Part shown: positions 1 to 5,085 of the stretch, one piece after another
Layout: the number at the start of each line of letters is the position of its first letter
Position numbering within the stretch: the first letter of the stretch is position 1
NCBI GenBank assembly: GCA_029260415.1
Contig: JAJDDH010000184.1
Span: 1 to 5,085, forward strand
Source: Phycisphaerales bacterium
Lineage (GTDB): Bacteria; Planctomycetota; Phycisphaerae; Phycisphaerales; UBA1924
DNA length: 5,085 bases
Direction: 5' to 3'
Notes under the pieces: generated by a model
Seen by the model: only the letters and a program-made list of their open reading frames with translations
The model's database searches: none
What the model was told of the DNA's origin: nothing
Position numbers and translations under genes: made by a program

Positions 1-198
1 GACCGCGGGCGCCGCGGGCGATTCCGGGGCTGGGCGCTGCAGCATCACGAACACCCCGGCGCCCAGCGCGAGCAGCGGGACTGCCACCGCGCCCGCCTGC
101 ACCGCCCGCCTGCGCCGGCGGCGCGAGCGCACGGCCCGCTGAAGCTCAACGAGCATCGCCTCGCGTCGGACCTGGCCCTGGGGTGAGAGCGGGTTCAT
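1..198 (-). CDS. Putative single-pass membrane protein, possible anti-sigma factor (partial)
   Basis: Only the first 66 codons lie in the window; the gene continues past the left edge. The ATG at 196-198 overlaps the stop of the sigma-factor gene as ATGA, and a strong AGGAGG (minus strand, 207-212) sits 8 bases upstream, so the start is well supported. The protein begins MNPLSPQGQVRREAM. A very basic run (R-rich, about residues 21-31) follows, then one hydrophobic helix (about 34-54, AVQAGAVAVPLLALGAGVFV), then a Pro/Ala-rich stretch. This topology, cytoplasmic N-terminus and extracytoplasmic remainder, is what one expects of a membrane protein placed directly after an ECF sigma gene, such as an anti-sigma factor. 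However, the cytoplasmic part (about 33 residues) is short for a zinc-binding anti-sigma domain and has no His/Cys motif. The anti-sigma role is therefore inferred from position only; it could be an unrelated envelope protein. Confidence 0.7.
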   Translation of the reverse strand, partial: MNPLSPQGQVRREAMLVELQRAVRSRRRRRRAVQAGAVAVPLLALGAGVFVMLQRPAPESPAAPAV

Positions 199-773
199 GG
201 GTCGTTCCTCCTAGCGGACTCGGCGAGCCGGGCGATGGCGCGCCGGATCCGCCCGTGGGCGCTGGCGCCGGTGATCCCCTCGCTGGCGCCCGCGTCGGCG
301 AGCGTGGCGGACTGGGCAAACTTCAGACGCAGCAGCGAGCGATCGGCGGCCGGGAGCTTGGCGAGTTCCTCTCGCAGCCACTCGATGCGTTCATCGAGCG
401 GGCGGATGATTGCTTGCGCGTCGCTCGCACGGGCGAGTTCTCTCGCCCGGCGCCGGCGCTCGGCGCGGAGGTGATCCAGCGCCGACGTGTGCACGACGCG
501 TCGCATCCAGGCGTGGAGCTGGTTCTCGCTGTCGATGGGCTTCATGGACCTGGCCGCCCTGAGCATGGCGTCCTGAACAACATCGAGGCAGAACGATTCG
601 TCGCGCCGGGTGAGGTCTCGGGCCATGGCGTACGCCGGCTCGAACCAGTCGCTGTAGAACCGGGCAAAGGCGCGCTCGTCGCCGCGGGCGATGGCGCGGG
701 TGAGTTGGCGCACGCCGACGTCGCGCGGGCCAGCCGCGCGAGCGTCGGTGTTCGTGGGGCTCTGGCGGTCCAC
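195..773 (-). CDS. ECF-like RNA polymerase sigma-70 family factor
   Basis: Directs RNA polymerase to an alternative promoter set. With the GTG start at 771-773 the protein is 192 residues, a usual ECF length. Sigma region 2 spans about residues 23-108, including LTRAIARGDERAFARFYSDW, the core-binding/-10 segment around DVVQDAMLRAARS, and HAWMRRVVHTSALDHLRAERRR. Region 4 spans about 126-186 (LAKLPAADRSLLRLKFAQ, then a helix-turn-helix ending GRIRRAIARL). In the recognition helix, ASAHGRIRRA replaces the commoner TVKSRLxRA. An in-frame ATG at 869 exists, but it would overlap the upstream gene by 65 bases, adds an Arg-rich tail with no sigma homology, and its GAGG is only 3 bases from the ATG. 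The GTG at 773 lies 31 bases after the upstream stop and has a modest AGGA 11 bases away. It is second in the minus-strand cluster and overlaps the next gene by ATGA. The family call is firm; the exact start and target promoters are uncertain. Confidence 0.88.
   Translation of the reverse strand: MDRQSPTNTDARAAGPRDVGVRQLTRAIARGDERAFARFYSDWFEPAYAMARDLTRRDESFCLDVVQDAMLRAARSMKPIDSENQLHAWMRRVVHTSALDHLRAERRRRARELARASDAQAIIRPLDERIEWLREELAKLPAADRSLLRLKFAQSATLADAGASEGITGASAHGRIRRAIARLAESARRNDP
207..212 (-). promoter_or_regulatory. Ribosome binding site AGGAGG inside the sigma-gene 3' end
   Basis: A perfect AGGAGG lies 8 bases upstream of the ATG at 198, within the last codons of the sigma-factor gene. 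Together with the ATGA stop/start overlap (195-198) it fixes the start of the membrane-protein gene and suggests translational coupling of the pair. Confidence 0.75.
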
Positions 774-787
774 GCGTCGGGGCGTCC

Positions 788-807
788 TGATCGCGAGCGA
801 GCGATCA
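788..807 (-). repeat. Perfect 7-bp inverted repeat between cistrons
   Basis: TGATCGC (788-794) and GCGATCA (801-807) are perfect inverted arms around a 6-base loop (GAGCGA on the plus strand). The structure covers the stop codon of the secretin-domain gene (805-807) and the leader of the sigma gene, ending 14 bases before the preferred GTG start. No T-run follows, so it does not look like an intrinsic terminator. It could affect mRNA processing, attenuation or translation of the sigma gene, or bind a protein as DNA. Confidence 0.5.
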
Positions 808-1989
808 CGATCCCCTGGACATGGCAGCGACGATGCGACCGACAACGCGGTGTCCCTCCTCGTCGGCATGGACCTCGATGGAGGTCGGCGAGCCGTCCTT
901 GCCTGACTCTACGGACCGGATGTGCCCGGAGATGCTGTCGACCGCCCGGAGGATCCCCAGAACGCGGTCGTGCGCTGCGGCGTTGGGGGTGGAGTAGACG
1001 CGCTCGATGGATTCGGGACGGCTGTCGCCCTCGCGGGTCAGGTCGGCAAACTCCTCGGAGATTGCCGTGAGCCGGGCCTGCGCCGCGTGGAGGCGGGAGA
1101 GAACGATCCGATACTCACCCTCGATCTCTTGGACCTCCTGGTCTGACGCGTACTCATTGGCCAACAGATCTTGCGCTTTCGAGAGTTGTTGTGCGGCCAT
1201 GTCTCTCCGGATCTCCAGCTCCTCGACGTCCGCGCGCCGTTCGACCAGCTCGGCCCGGAGCTTGGCGATCTGTCGAGTGCGGTTCTGGGTTGCATGCATG
1301 AAGTTGAGCTTGTTCTCCTGCATCCGCTGTATCACGTCCTTGACGGCATCAATCTGCGCGTCGCTGCCCCGAACGATGAGCAGCATGGTGTCCTCGTGGA
1401 GCTTGATCTCCGCCTTCTGCGGGCTCTGGTCGAGATCGAGGGCGAGATCGACCGCGTGGAGCAGGTTGCGGGTCTGCGGTTGGCCATCGACAGCTTCGCG
1501 GAGGGCAAAGATCTCGATCCGCGTCGACCGGGTGACCTGCCGATGCGCCTGTTCGCGGACACGCTCGCTCGCGTTGATCACGAACGCGGGCTCGGGGCGG
1601 AAGCCCGCGGGGTTGGTCGGGGAGTGGGCGTCGATGATGTCGATGCCGCGGATGTAATCGGTCATGGTCCCGTCGTCGTTCATCACCGACCAGGCGCCGC
1701 GCTGGGGGATCGCAACCTCAAGGGCGGTCCCGACACTGACGTTGCGGAGCTGGACCTTGGGCACGGGCAGGCTGGCCGCCTCGTTGCGGAAGATGACGTT
1801 GATGGGCGAGGCGCTGCTGGCCCGCAGGGCCTCGACGTACGCCTCCATCGTCCCCCCGGGGAATTCCACGTTGACGCCCGGGCTTGGCTGCGTCTGGGCG
1901 TTGTCGGCCTGGGCGATCGATGCACTCGGGGCGGCGCCCATCAGGGCGAGGCTGGCGATCAGGGCGGCGGCGAGCGGGCGGTGCGCCAT
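805..1989 (-). CDS. Secreted secretin N-domain-like protein with coiled coil
   Basis: A 394-residue exported protein of unknown specific function. Residues 1-28 form a signal peptide (hydrophobic LAAALIASLALMGAA, likely cleavage after the AQA at about 28). Residues about 43-120 resemble an STN/secretin short N-domain: TMEAYVEALRASSASPINVIF, then a beta/alpha pattern with VQLRNVSVGTALEVA and a terminal YIRGIDIID strand. Residues about 156-224 resemble a secretin N1/NolW-type domain (IEIFALREA, then EIKLHEDTMLLIVRGSDAQIDAVKDVIQRM). Residues about 225-320 are a charged heptad-like coiled coil (LRAELVERRADVEELEIRR). The C-terminal 70 residues form a small uncharacterised alpha/beta segment. There is no outer-membrane secretin barrel, so it is not a secretin itself. 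The ATG has GAGGAG 8 bases upstream (1998-2003). It is first in a cluster with an ECF sigma and a membrane protein, suggesting an envelope sensing or assembly role. Domain assignments are by eye. Confidence 0.8.
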   Translation of the reverse strand: MAHRPLAAALIASLALMGAAPSASIAQADNAQTQPSPGVNVEFPGGTMEAYVEALRASSASPINVIFRNEAASLPVPKVQLRNVSVGTALEVAIPQRGAWSVMNDDGTMTDYIRGIDIIDAHSPTNPAGFRPEPAFVINASERVREQAHRQVTRSTRIEIFALREAVDGQPQTRNLLHAVDLALDLDQSPQKAEIKLHEDTMLLIVRGSDAQIDAVKDVIQRMQENKLNFMHATQNRTRQIAKLRAELVERRADVEELEIRRDMAAQQLSKAQDLLANEYASDQEVQEIEGEYRIVLSRLHAAQARLTAISEEFADLTREGDSRPESIERVYSTPNAAAHDRVLGILRAVDSISGHIRSVESGKDGSPTSIEVHADEEGHRVVGRIVAAMSRGS

Positions 1990-1997
1990 AGCGGGGT

Positions 1998-2003
1998 CTC
2001 CTC
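1998..2003 (-). promoter_or_regulatory. Ribosome binding site GAGGAG for the secretin-domain gene
   Basis: GAGGAG on the minus strand sits 8 bases before the ATG at 1987-1989, supporting that start, which is also the one that gives a complete signal peptide. Confidence 0.7.
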
Positions 2004-2078
2004 GTGGGTGGTTCAGGGGGAGAACGCCGCCCGGACGGGCCGTTGGCGCGGGGCGGGGCTTTTTTCGGGCGCCCCGGC

Positions 2079-2084
2079 TAGACT
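2079..2084 (+). promoter_or_regulatory. prfB: Candidate -10 element (TAGACT) for prfB
   Basis: TAGACT matches four of six positions of TATAAT and lies at a sensible distance for a short leader before the prfB ATG at 2112. The best upstream partner is the T-run at 2060-2065, with too short a spacer, so this is a tentative call. Confidence 0.3.
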
Positions 2085-2098
2085 CCTGCCCGAACCAC

Positions 2099-2105
2099 GG
2101 AGAGG
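2099..2105 (+). promoter_or_regulatory. prfB: Ribosome binding site GGAGAGG deciding the prfB start
   Basis: GGAGAGG lies 6 bases before the ATG at 2112-2114. This supports translation starting there in the zero frame, upstream of the in-frame TGA, rather than at the later ATG at 2230, which has only an AAGGG 3 bases away. Confidence 0.65.
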
Positions 2106-2111
2106 CCTTGC

Positions 2112-3222
2112 ATGCACCTGGAAGCCCACCACAACGTCATCAGCGACCTCGAGGCGCGGATCTTAACCATCCGCGACTCTCTTTGACTACGACACCAAGC
2201 TCGAGAAGCTCGCGGATCTCGAAGGGCAGATGGGCGCCCCGGACCTCTGGGACAACCAGGAGCACGCCAAGAAAGTCGTCGCCCAGCTGAAGTCCACCAA
2301 GGCGCAGGTCGCGGCGCTGCGTGAGGTCATCTCGGATTTCGAGGAGGCCAAGCTTGCCTACGAAATGAGCCGCGAGGAGGGCGACGAGGACCTGCTCACC
2401 GAGGCCGACGAGCAGCTCTTCAAGCTGCTGCGCCGCATGGACAAGGTCGAGATGCAGTCGCTCCTGGGCGGCAAGCACGACTTCCGCGACTGCTTCCTCA
2501 CAATCTCCGCCGGCGACGGCGGCACCGAGGCCAACGACTGGGCCGACATGCTCCTGCGCATGTTCCTCTACTTCTGCGAGAAGCAGGGGTGGAAGCTCGA
2601 AGAGCTGAGCAAGTCGTTCGGTGCTGAGGTCGGGATCGACAACGTCACCCTTCACGTCAAGGGCCCGTTCTCTTTCGGCATGCTCGCCTGCGAGCGCGGC
2701 ACCCACCGCCTGGCCCGCGTCAGCCCCTTCAACTCGCAGGGCAAACGCCAGACCAGCTTCGCGACCGTGGACGTCACGCCCGAGTTCGAGGAGCTCGAGG
2801 TCGAGATCCCCGACCGGGACCTGGACATCGTCGTCTTCGCGCGCTCCAGCGGACCGGGCGGGCAGAACGTGAACAAGGTCGCGTCGGCCGTCCGCATCAC
2901 GCACAAGCCGACGGGTCTGCAGGTGGTCTCCAGCACGCACAAGGAGATGCCGCAGAACCGCAAGCAGGCGCTGTCGATCCTGCAGGCGAAGATCGAGCAG
3001 ATGGCCGAGGAGGAGCGCGAGCGCGAGATCACCGAGGCCGCGGGCGGCAAGATCGAGCAGCGCGGCTGGGGCACGCAGATCCGCAGCTATGTCCTGTATG
3101 ACAACCGCGTGAAGGACCACCGGACCAACTTCGAGAGCGGTAACCCGCAGACGGTGCTCGACGGCGACCTCGGCGGGTTCATCGACGCGGAGCTCAAGCG
3201 GAGGCGCTCGGAGAAGGGGTGA
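2112..3222 (+). CDS. prfB: Peptide chain release factor 2 (with programmed +1 frameshift)
   Basis: Class I release factor that recognises UGA and UAA in the ribosomal A site and triggers hydrolysis of peptidyl-tRNA. Translation starts at ATG 2112, reads 24 codons (MHLEAHHNVISDLEARILTI...SL) and meets TGA at 2184-2186. A +1 shift on CTT continues with GAC at 2185, giving 369 residues (E. coli RF2 has 365). The junction reads SLDYDTKLEKL, matching the LDYDAK region of RF2. Domain 1 is helical (about 1-115). The stop-recognition tripeptide SPF, diagnostic of RF2, is at 204-206 and the catalytic GGQ at 249-251 in SSGPGGQNVNK. The C-terminal signature GWGTQIRSYVLYD (318-330) and AVLDG-like TVLDGDLGGFI are present. 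In the shifted frame a TAA at 2164 blocks any earlier start, so without the shift the protein would begin at M40 (2230) and lose the first helix. The cell can thereby self-regulate RF2 level. Convergent with the next gene. Confidence 0.97.
2181..2187 (+). other. prfB: Programmed +1 ribosomal frameshift site (CTT TGA C)
   Basis: The heptamer CTTTGAC followed by TACGAC is the same core as the classical prfB site: peptidyl-tRNA-Leu slips from CUU to UUU, skipping one base of a poorly terminating UGAC stop. Protein similarity to RF2 crosses the junction cleanly, which shows the shift is functional rather than a sequencing error. The Shine-Dalgarno-like AGGGGG that normally sits three bases before CTT is missing; the preceding bases are CGCGACTCT. 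Confidence 0.93.
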
Positions 3223-3246
3223 GCAACCTCGAGGGTCGGGTGTCGT

Positions 3247-3939
3247 CTACTCGGCCTGGCGGAGCCGATGGCGCCAGGCAAGGTACGAGGCGCCGAGCAC
3301 GCTGAGCAGCGCTGTGGGAATCCAGAGCGCGTCCGCGCCGACAGCGTTCCAGGACTCGACACCCAGAACACCCCCGGCGAAGAACGCGACAAGCAACGCG
3401 AGCAGCAGCGCGAAGCGCCAGAACTCCGCCCGGTTGCCGCGGAGCGTGTGCCCGATGAGAAAGCCCAGGTCTGTCAGGACGCCCGTGACGTGGGTGGTGC
3501 GGACGATCAGGCCCGAGTACGACGAGGCCATGGCGTTCTGCATGCCCGCGGCGACGGCGGCCAGCAGCGTCCCCGTGAGCACGCTGTCCCGGAGGGTGAT
3601 CGCGCTGGCGGCCAGCACGCAGGCCTCGATCAGCGTGACCAGCCCGTACCGGCGCCCGGGTCGGAGCGACTGGTTGGCCAGCAGCAGGCCCGAGATCACC
3701 GCGCCGCCCGCGAACGCCGCGAGCATGTACAGCACACGCCGGGCGTCGAGGCTGTTGTGATTGCCCAGGTCGGCGCTCAGGCGTGAGACGGTGCCGGTGA
3801 CGTGCGTCGCTGGCAGGCCCCCCGCCGCGAGGACCACCACGTTGACGAACCCGGCCGAGCCGGACAGGGCCAGACCGCCGATGGTCACAAACAGCAGCTC
3901 GTTTCGGCGGCGCTTCAGACGAGCGCGGGCGGCGGTCAT
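3247..3939 (-). CDS. DUF1275 (YoaK) family integral membrane protein
   Basis: A 230-residue polytopic membrane protein of a family with no established function. About six hydrophobic helices are visible (roughly 15-35, 67-88, 99-117, 120-138, 175-196, 203-221). Family-type features are a first helix ending in GFVNVVVLAAGGLPATHVTGTVSRL (the family usually has a Gly/Asp-containing first helix then a TGN-like motif) and a second copy of the motif, GLIVRTTHVTGVLTDLG. THVTG occurs at 45-49 and again at 149-153, the two halves sharing an HVTG-x(5-7)-DLG pattern, which suggests an internal duplication. The N-terminus (RARLKRRRNE) is basic and cytoplasmic by the positive-inside rule. The ATG at 3937-3939 has no Shine-Dalgarno sequence but a CATAAT 5 bases upstream, so the mRNA may be leaderless. 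Its stop is 24 bases from the convergent prfB stop, with no clear terminator between. Family call by motif and topology; substrate unknown. Confidence 0.85.
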   Translation of the reverse strand: MTAARARLKRRRNELLFVTIGGLALSGSAGFVNVVVLAAGGLPATHVTGTVSRLSADLGNHNSLDARRVLYMLAAFAGGAVISGLLLANQSLRPGRRYGLVTLIEACVLAASAITLRDSVLTGTLLAAVAAGMQNAMASSYSGLIVRTTHVTGVLTDLGFLIGHTLRGNRAEFWRFALLLALLVAFFAGGVLGVESWNAVGADALWIPTALLSVLGASYLAWRHRLRQAE

Positions 3940-3944
3940 CCGGG

Positions 3945-3972
3945 ATTATGGCGTGGTGGGCTCAAAAGTCAC
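3945..3972 (-). promoter_or_regulatory. Sigma-70-type promoter giving a probable leaderless mRNA
   Basis: Minus-strand GTGACT (3967-3972, four of six to TTGACA) and CATAAT (3945-3950, five of six to TATAAT) are 16 bases apart. The -10 ends only 5 bases before the ATG of the DUF1275 gene, so transcription would begin at or next to the A of the start codon. It lies entirely in the 41-base gap after the neighbouring gene's stop. Confidence 0.55.
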
Positions 3973-3980
3973 CGACAAGA

Positions 3981-4424
3981 TCACTGCCGCTCGCGGAACA
4001 TCCGCATCGGCCTGGGCCCCTGGCAGCACCCGATCGGGCGACCCTCGTCGTCGGCGCACCCGCAAGACCCCTCGGGCTTTCGGGTGCGCGGGCTCTCGGC
4101 GCTGGAGAGCACCGTCAGCGTCGTCCCGACCGCGATCGCGACGAACGACAGCAGGAACACGATCGGGGGCACGTACACGCTGAGCTCCGCGACGAGCACC
4201 ACGAACCCGACCGACAGCGCCACCATCATCACGAACGCGACGATCAGACGCTTGCCCAGCGCTGCGGCCTGCTTCTTCTCGTCGTCCTCGCGAGACGCCG
4301 CGGCCCGGGCCCGGTCCATCAGATCGTCGGGCCCGATCATCGGGCGCCCCTCGTCCAGGCTCGGGCCTGAGAGGCGCAGGTCGTACGCCCGCTGCCTGGT
4401 CTGGTTGTCGCTGGGCTGTGTCAT
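3981..4424 (-). CDS. Hypothetical two-helix membrane protein with Cys-rich tail
   Basis: Not recognised as any named family. The ATG at 4422-4424 gives 147 residues and has GAAGGGA about 9 bases upstream; a longer reading from TTG at 4445 would consume that ribosome binding site and is rejected. The polar N-terminal 58 residues (MTQPSDNQTRQRAYDL, a DDLMDRARAAASREDDEKK helix) are followed by two hydrophobic segments, about 60-79 (LIVAFVMMVALSVGFVVLVA) and 84-107 (YVPPIVFLLSFVAIAVGTTLTVL), with a very short loop, so both ends should be on the same, probably cytoplasmic, side. The tail has four cysteines (121, 123, 133, 134) in a CxC-x9-CC pattern, a possible metal site. It lies upstream of the DUF1275 gene on the same strand, 41 bases apart, but that gene seems to have its own promoter. 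No function is proposed. Confidence 0.75.
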   Translation of the reverse strand: MTQPSDNQTRQRAYDLRLSGPSLDEGRPMIGPDDLMDRARAAASREDDEKKQAAALGKRLIVAFVMMVALSVGFVVLVAELSVYVPPIVFLLSFVAIAVGTTLTVLSSAESPRTRKPEGSCGCADDEGRPIGCCQGPRPMRMFRERQ

Positions 4425-4445
4425 CGCGCGGATTCCCTTCCCCAA

Positions 4446-4451
4446 TGTATA
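4446..4451 (-). promoter_or_regulatory. Candidate -10 element (TATACA) for the Cys-tail gene
   Basis: Minus-strand TATACA, in the sequence GTATACATT, lies 21 bases before the ATG at 4424 and matches four of six positions of TATAAT in otherwise GC-rich DNA. No convincing -35 is seen 16-18 bases upstream (GAAGAA at best), so this is tentative. Confidence 0.35.
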
Positions 4452-4515
4452 CGGGATCGGGGCGCCGTTTCTTCCGGTTCGTTCAGGTAAGCGATCGCCA
4501 ACCGCCCTGAGCGGG

Positions 4516-5085
4516 TCATACCAGCAGCGTCGCCGGATTCTCGAGCAGGTTCTTGACCGTGCTCAGGTACTGCGCGGCCATCGCCCCGTCCACGACCCGG
4601 TGATCGGACGAGAGCGTCATCGACATCTCCGTCCCGACGACGATCTCCGCCTGCCCGTCCTCACCCTCCTCGATGAAGGGCTTCTGGATCGCACGCCCCA
4701 CGGCCAGGATGCACACGTTGGGCGGGTTGACGATCGCCGTGAAGTGGTCCACGCCGAACATGCCCAGGTTGGAGATGGTAAACGTCGAGTCGGCCATCTC
4801 CTGAACGCTCAGTCCCTTCTCGCGGGCCTTCTTGGCCAAACGCTTGGTGTCGGTGGAGATCTGTCGCAGGCCGATGCGGTCGGCGTCGCGGATCGTCGCG
4901 ACGACGAGCCCGCCGCCGCGCTCCATCGGCAGGGCGACTGCGACACCCACGTTCACCTGCTGGTGCAGCTGGATGCTCGGGCCCTGATCGACCCAGGAGC
5001 TGTTGATGAACGGGTGCTCGTGCATGGCCGTGGCGCAGGCGCGGACGAGGAAGTCGTTGACGCTGAGCTTGACGCCCTGGGGCAC
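4516..5085 (-). CDS. pdhC: Dihydrolipoamide acyltransferase, E2 of pyruvate dehydrogenase complex (C-terminal part)
   Basis: The catalytic domain of a 2-oxo-acid dehydrogenase E2, which moves the acyl group from lipoyl-lysine to coenzyme A in the cytoplasm and forms the core of the complex. The last 189 codons are present; the reading frame is open to the right edge, so the lipoyl and E1/E3-binding domains lie outside the window. The active-site motif DHRVVDGA is intact (catalytic His at 162 and Asp at 166 of the visible part). STFTISNLGMFGVDHFTAIVNPPNVCILAVG is the family's typical core segment. The SNLGMFG...NPPNVCILAVG version is the pyruvate-dehydrogenase type, whereas succinyltransferases have TNGGVFGS. 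MSMTLSSDHRV and ENPATLLV-stop finish the domain as usual. E1 and E3 genes are not visible, so substrate assignment rests on motif type alone; a branched-chain E2 is a less likely alternative. Confidence 0.92.
   Translation of the reverse strand: MPQGVKLSVNDFLVRACATAMHEHPFINSSWVDQGPSIQLHQQVNVGVAVALPMERGGGLVVATIRDADRIGLRQISTDTKRLAKKAREKGLSVQEMADSTFTISNLGMFGVDHFTAIVNPPNVCILAVGRAIQKPFIEEGEDGQAEIVVGTEMSMTLSSDHRVVDGAMAAQYLSTVKNLLENPATLLV

Larger units (their letters stand above)
1990..2111. promoter_or_regulatory. Divergent control region between the sigma cluster and prfB
   Basis: This 122-base gap separates two divergently read genes and must hold a promoter for each. It contains a tight inverted repeat, GCCCG-GA-CGGGC (2029-2040), overlapping a second near-palindrome ACGGGCCGT (2035-2043), a run of six T (2060-2065), and GGGCGCCC (2067-2074). 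On the plus strand TAGACT (2079-2084) is a reasonable -10 element about 27 bases before the prfB start, but no good -35 accompanies it. On the minus strand an AAC (2042-2044) and CGTT (2023-2026), 15 bases apart, could be an ECF-type promoter. All promoter calls here are weak. Confidence 0.4.

Noticed and set aside
774..869. Sigma-factor start at the ATG at 869
   Set aside because: It needs a 65-base overlap with the upstream gene, adds an Arg-rich tail without sigma similarity, covers the hairpin at 788-807 and has a poorly spaced ribosome binding site. It cannot be fully excluded.
183..1070. Long plus-strand open frame (295 codons) opposite the sigma and secretin-domain genes
   Set aside because: Low-complexity Gly/Ala/Arg/Pro translation with no domain, antisense to two genes with clear family features and ribosome binding sites; a GC-rich shadow frame.
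2027..2065. Terminator-like stem (CCGCCC with GGGCGG) followed by six T on the plus strand
   Set aside because: No plus-strand gene lies upstream to terminate, the T-run is 3 bases from the stem, and the region lies between divergent genes; more likely chance or promoter structure.
1171..2166. Plus-strand open frame of 331 codons opposite the secretin-domain gene
   Set aside because: Antisense to a gene with a signal peptide, and it runs through the control region into the prfB start; composition is that of a shadow frame.
2140..3120. Minus-strand open frame of 326 codons opposite prfB
   Set aside because: The opposite strand encodes unmistakable RF2 with SPF and GGQ motifs; the Leu/Ala/Asp-rich translation is a codon-bias artefact.
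2230..3222. RF2 starting at the ATG at 2230 without a frameshift
   Set aside because: It would lose the first helix of domain 1, while the CTTTGAC site and a well-placed ribosome binding site at 2099 support the longer frameshifted product.
3223..3246. Bidirectional terminator between convergent prfB and the DUF1275 gene
   Set aside because: Only a loop-less palindrome CCTCGAGG and no T-run in the 24-base gap; termination may be Rho-dependent or beyond the gap.
4501..4515. Hairpin CCGC-CCTGA-GCGG just after the E2 stop
   Set aside because: Only four base pairs and no T-run on the minus strand; too weak to call a terminator.

Overview
The window is GC-rich bacterial chromosomal DNA, densely packed, with mostly short intergenic gaps and alanine/arginine-rich proteins. 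The gene content fits a free-living heterotroph: release factor 2, a pyruvate-dehydrogenase-type E2, and an ECF sigma factor beside a secretin-domain protein. The overall style resembles Planctomycetota (Phycisphaerae-like). That placement is an inference from style, not from a marker gene.

Layout. Positions 1-1989 (minus strand) hold a three-gene cluster read right to left. First is a secreted protein with secretin-type N-domains and a coiled coil (805-1989). Next is an ECF-like sigma-70 factor (195-773, GTG start preferred). Last is a single-pass membrane protein with a short basic cytoplasmic N-terminus (1-198, runs off the left edge). The last two genes overlap by ATGA and the third has a strong AGGAGG, so they are probably translationally coupled. 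This looks like an envelope-sensing sigma module. Positions 1990-2111 are a divergent control region. Positions 2112-3222 (plus strand) encode prfB (RF2), which needs a programmed +1 frameshift at CTT-TGA-C. A gene caller that ignores the frameshift would start it 39 codons late, at 2230.

Positions 3247-3939 (minus) encode a DUF1275/YoaK-type membrane protein that converges on prfB with only 24 bases between the stop codons. Its promoter suggests a leaderless mRNA. Positions 3981-4424 (minus) encode a small two-helix membrane protein with a cysteine-rich tail and no recognised family. Positions 4516-5085 (minus, runs off the right edge) are the C-terminal catalytic domain of a dihydrolipoamide acyltransferase (PDH E2 type).

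No tRNA, rRNA, insertion sequence, CRISPR array or convincing intrinsic terminator was seen. The most notable items are the RF2 frameshift site, which keeps the slippery CTTTGAC core but lacks the usual Shine-Dalgarno-like stimulator, and the secretin-domain/sigma/membrane-protein operon.
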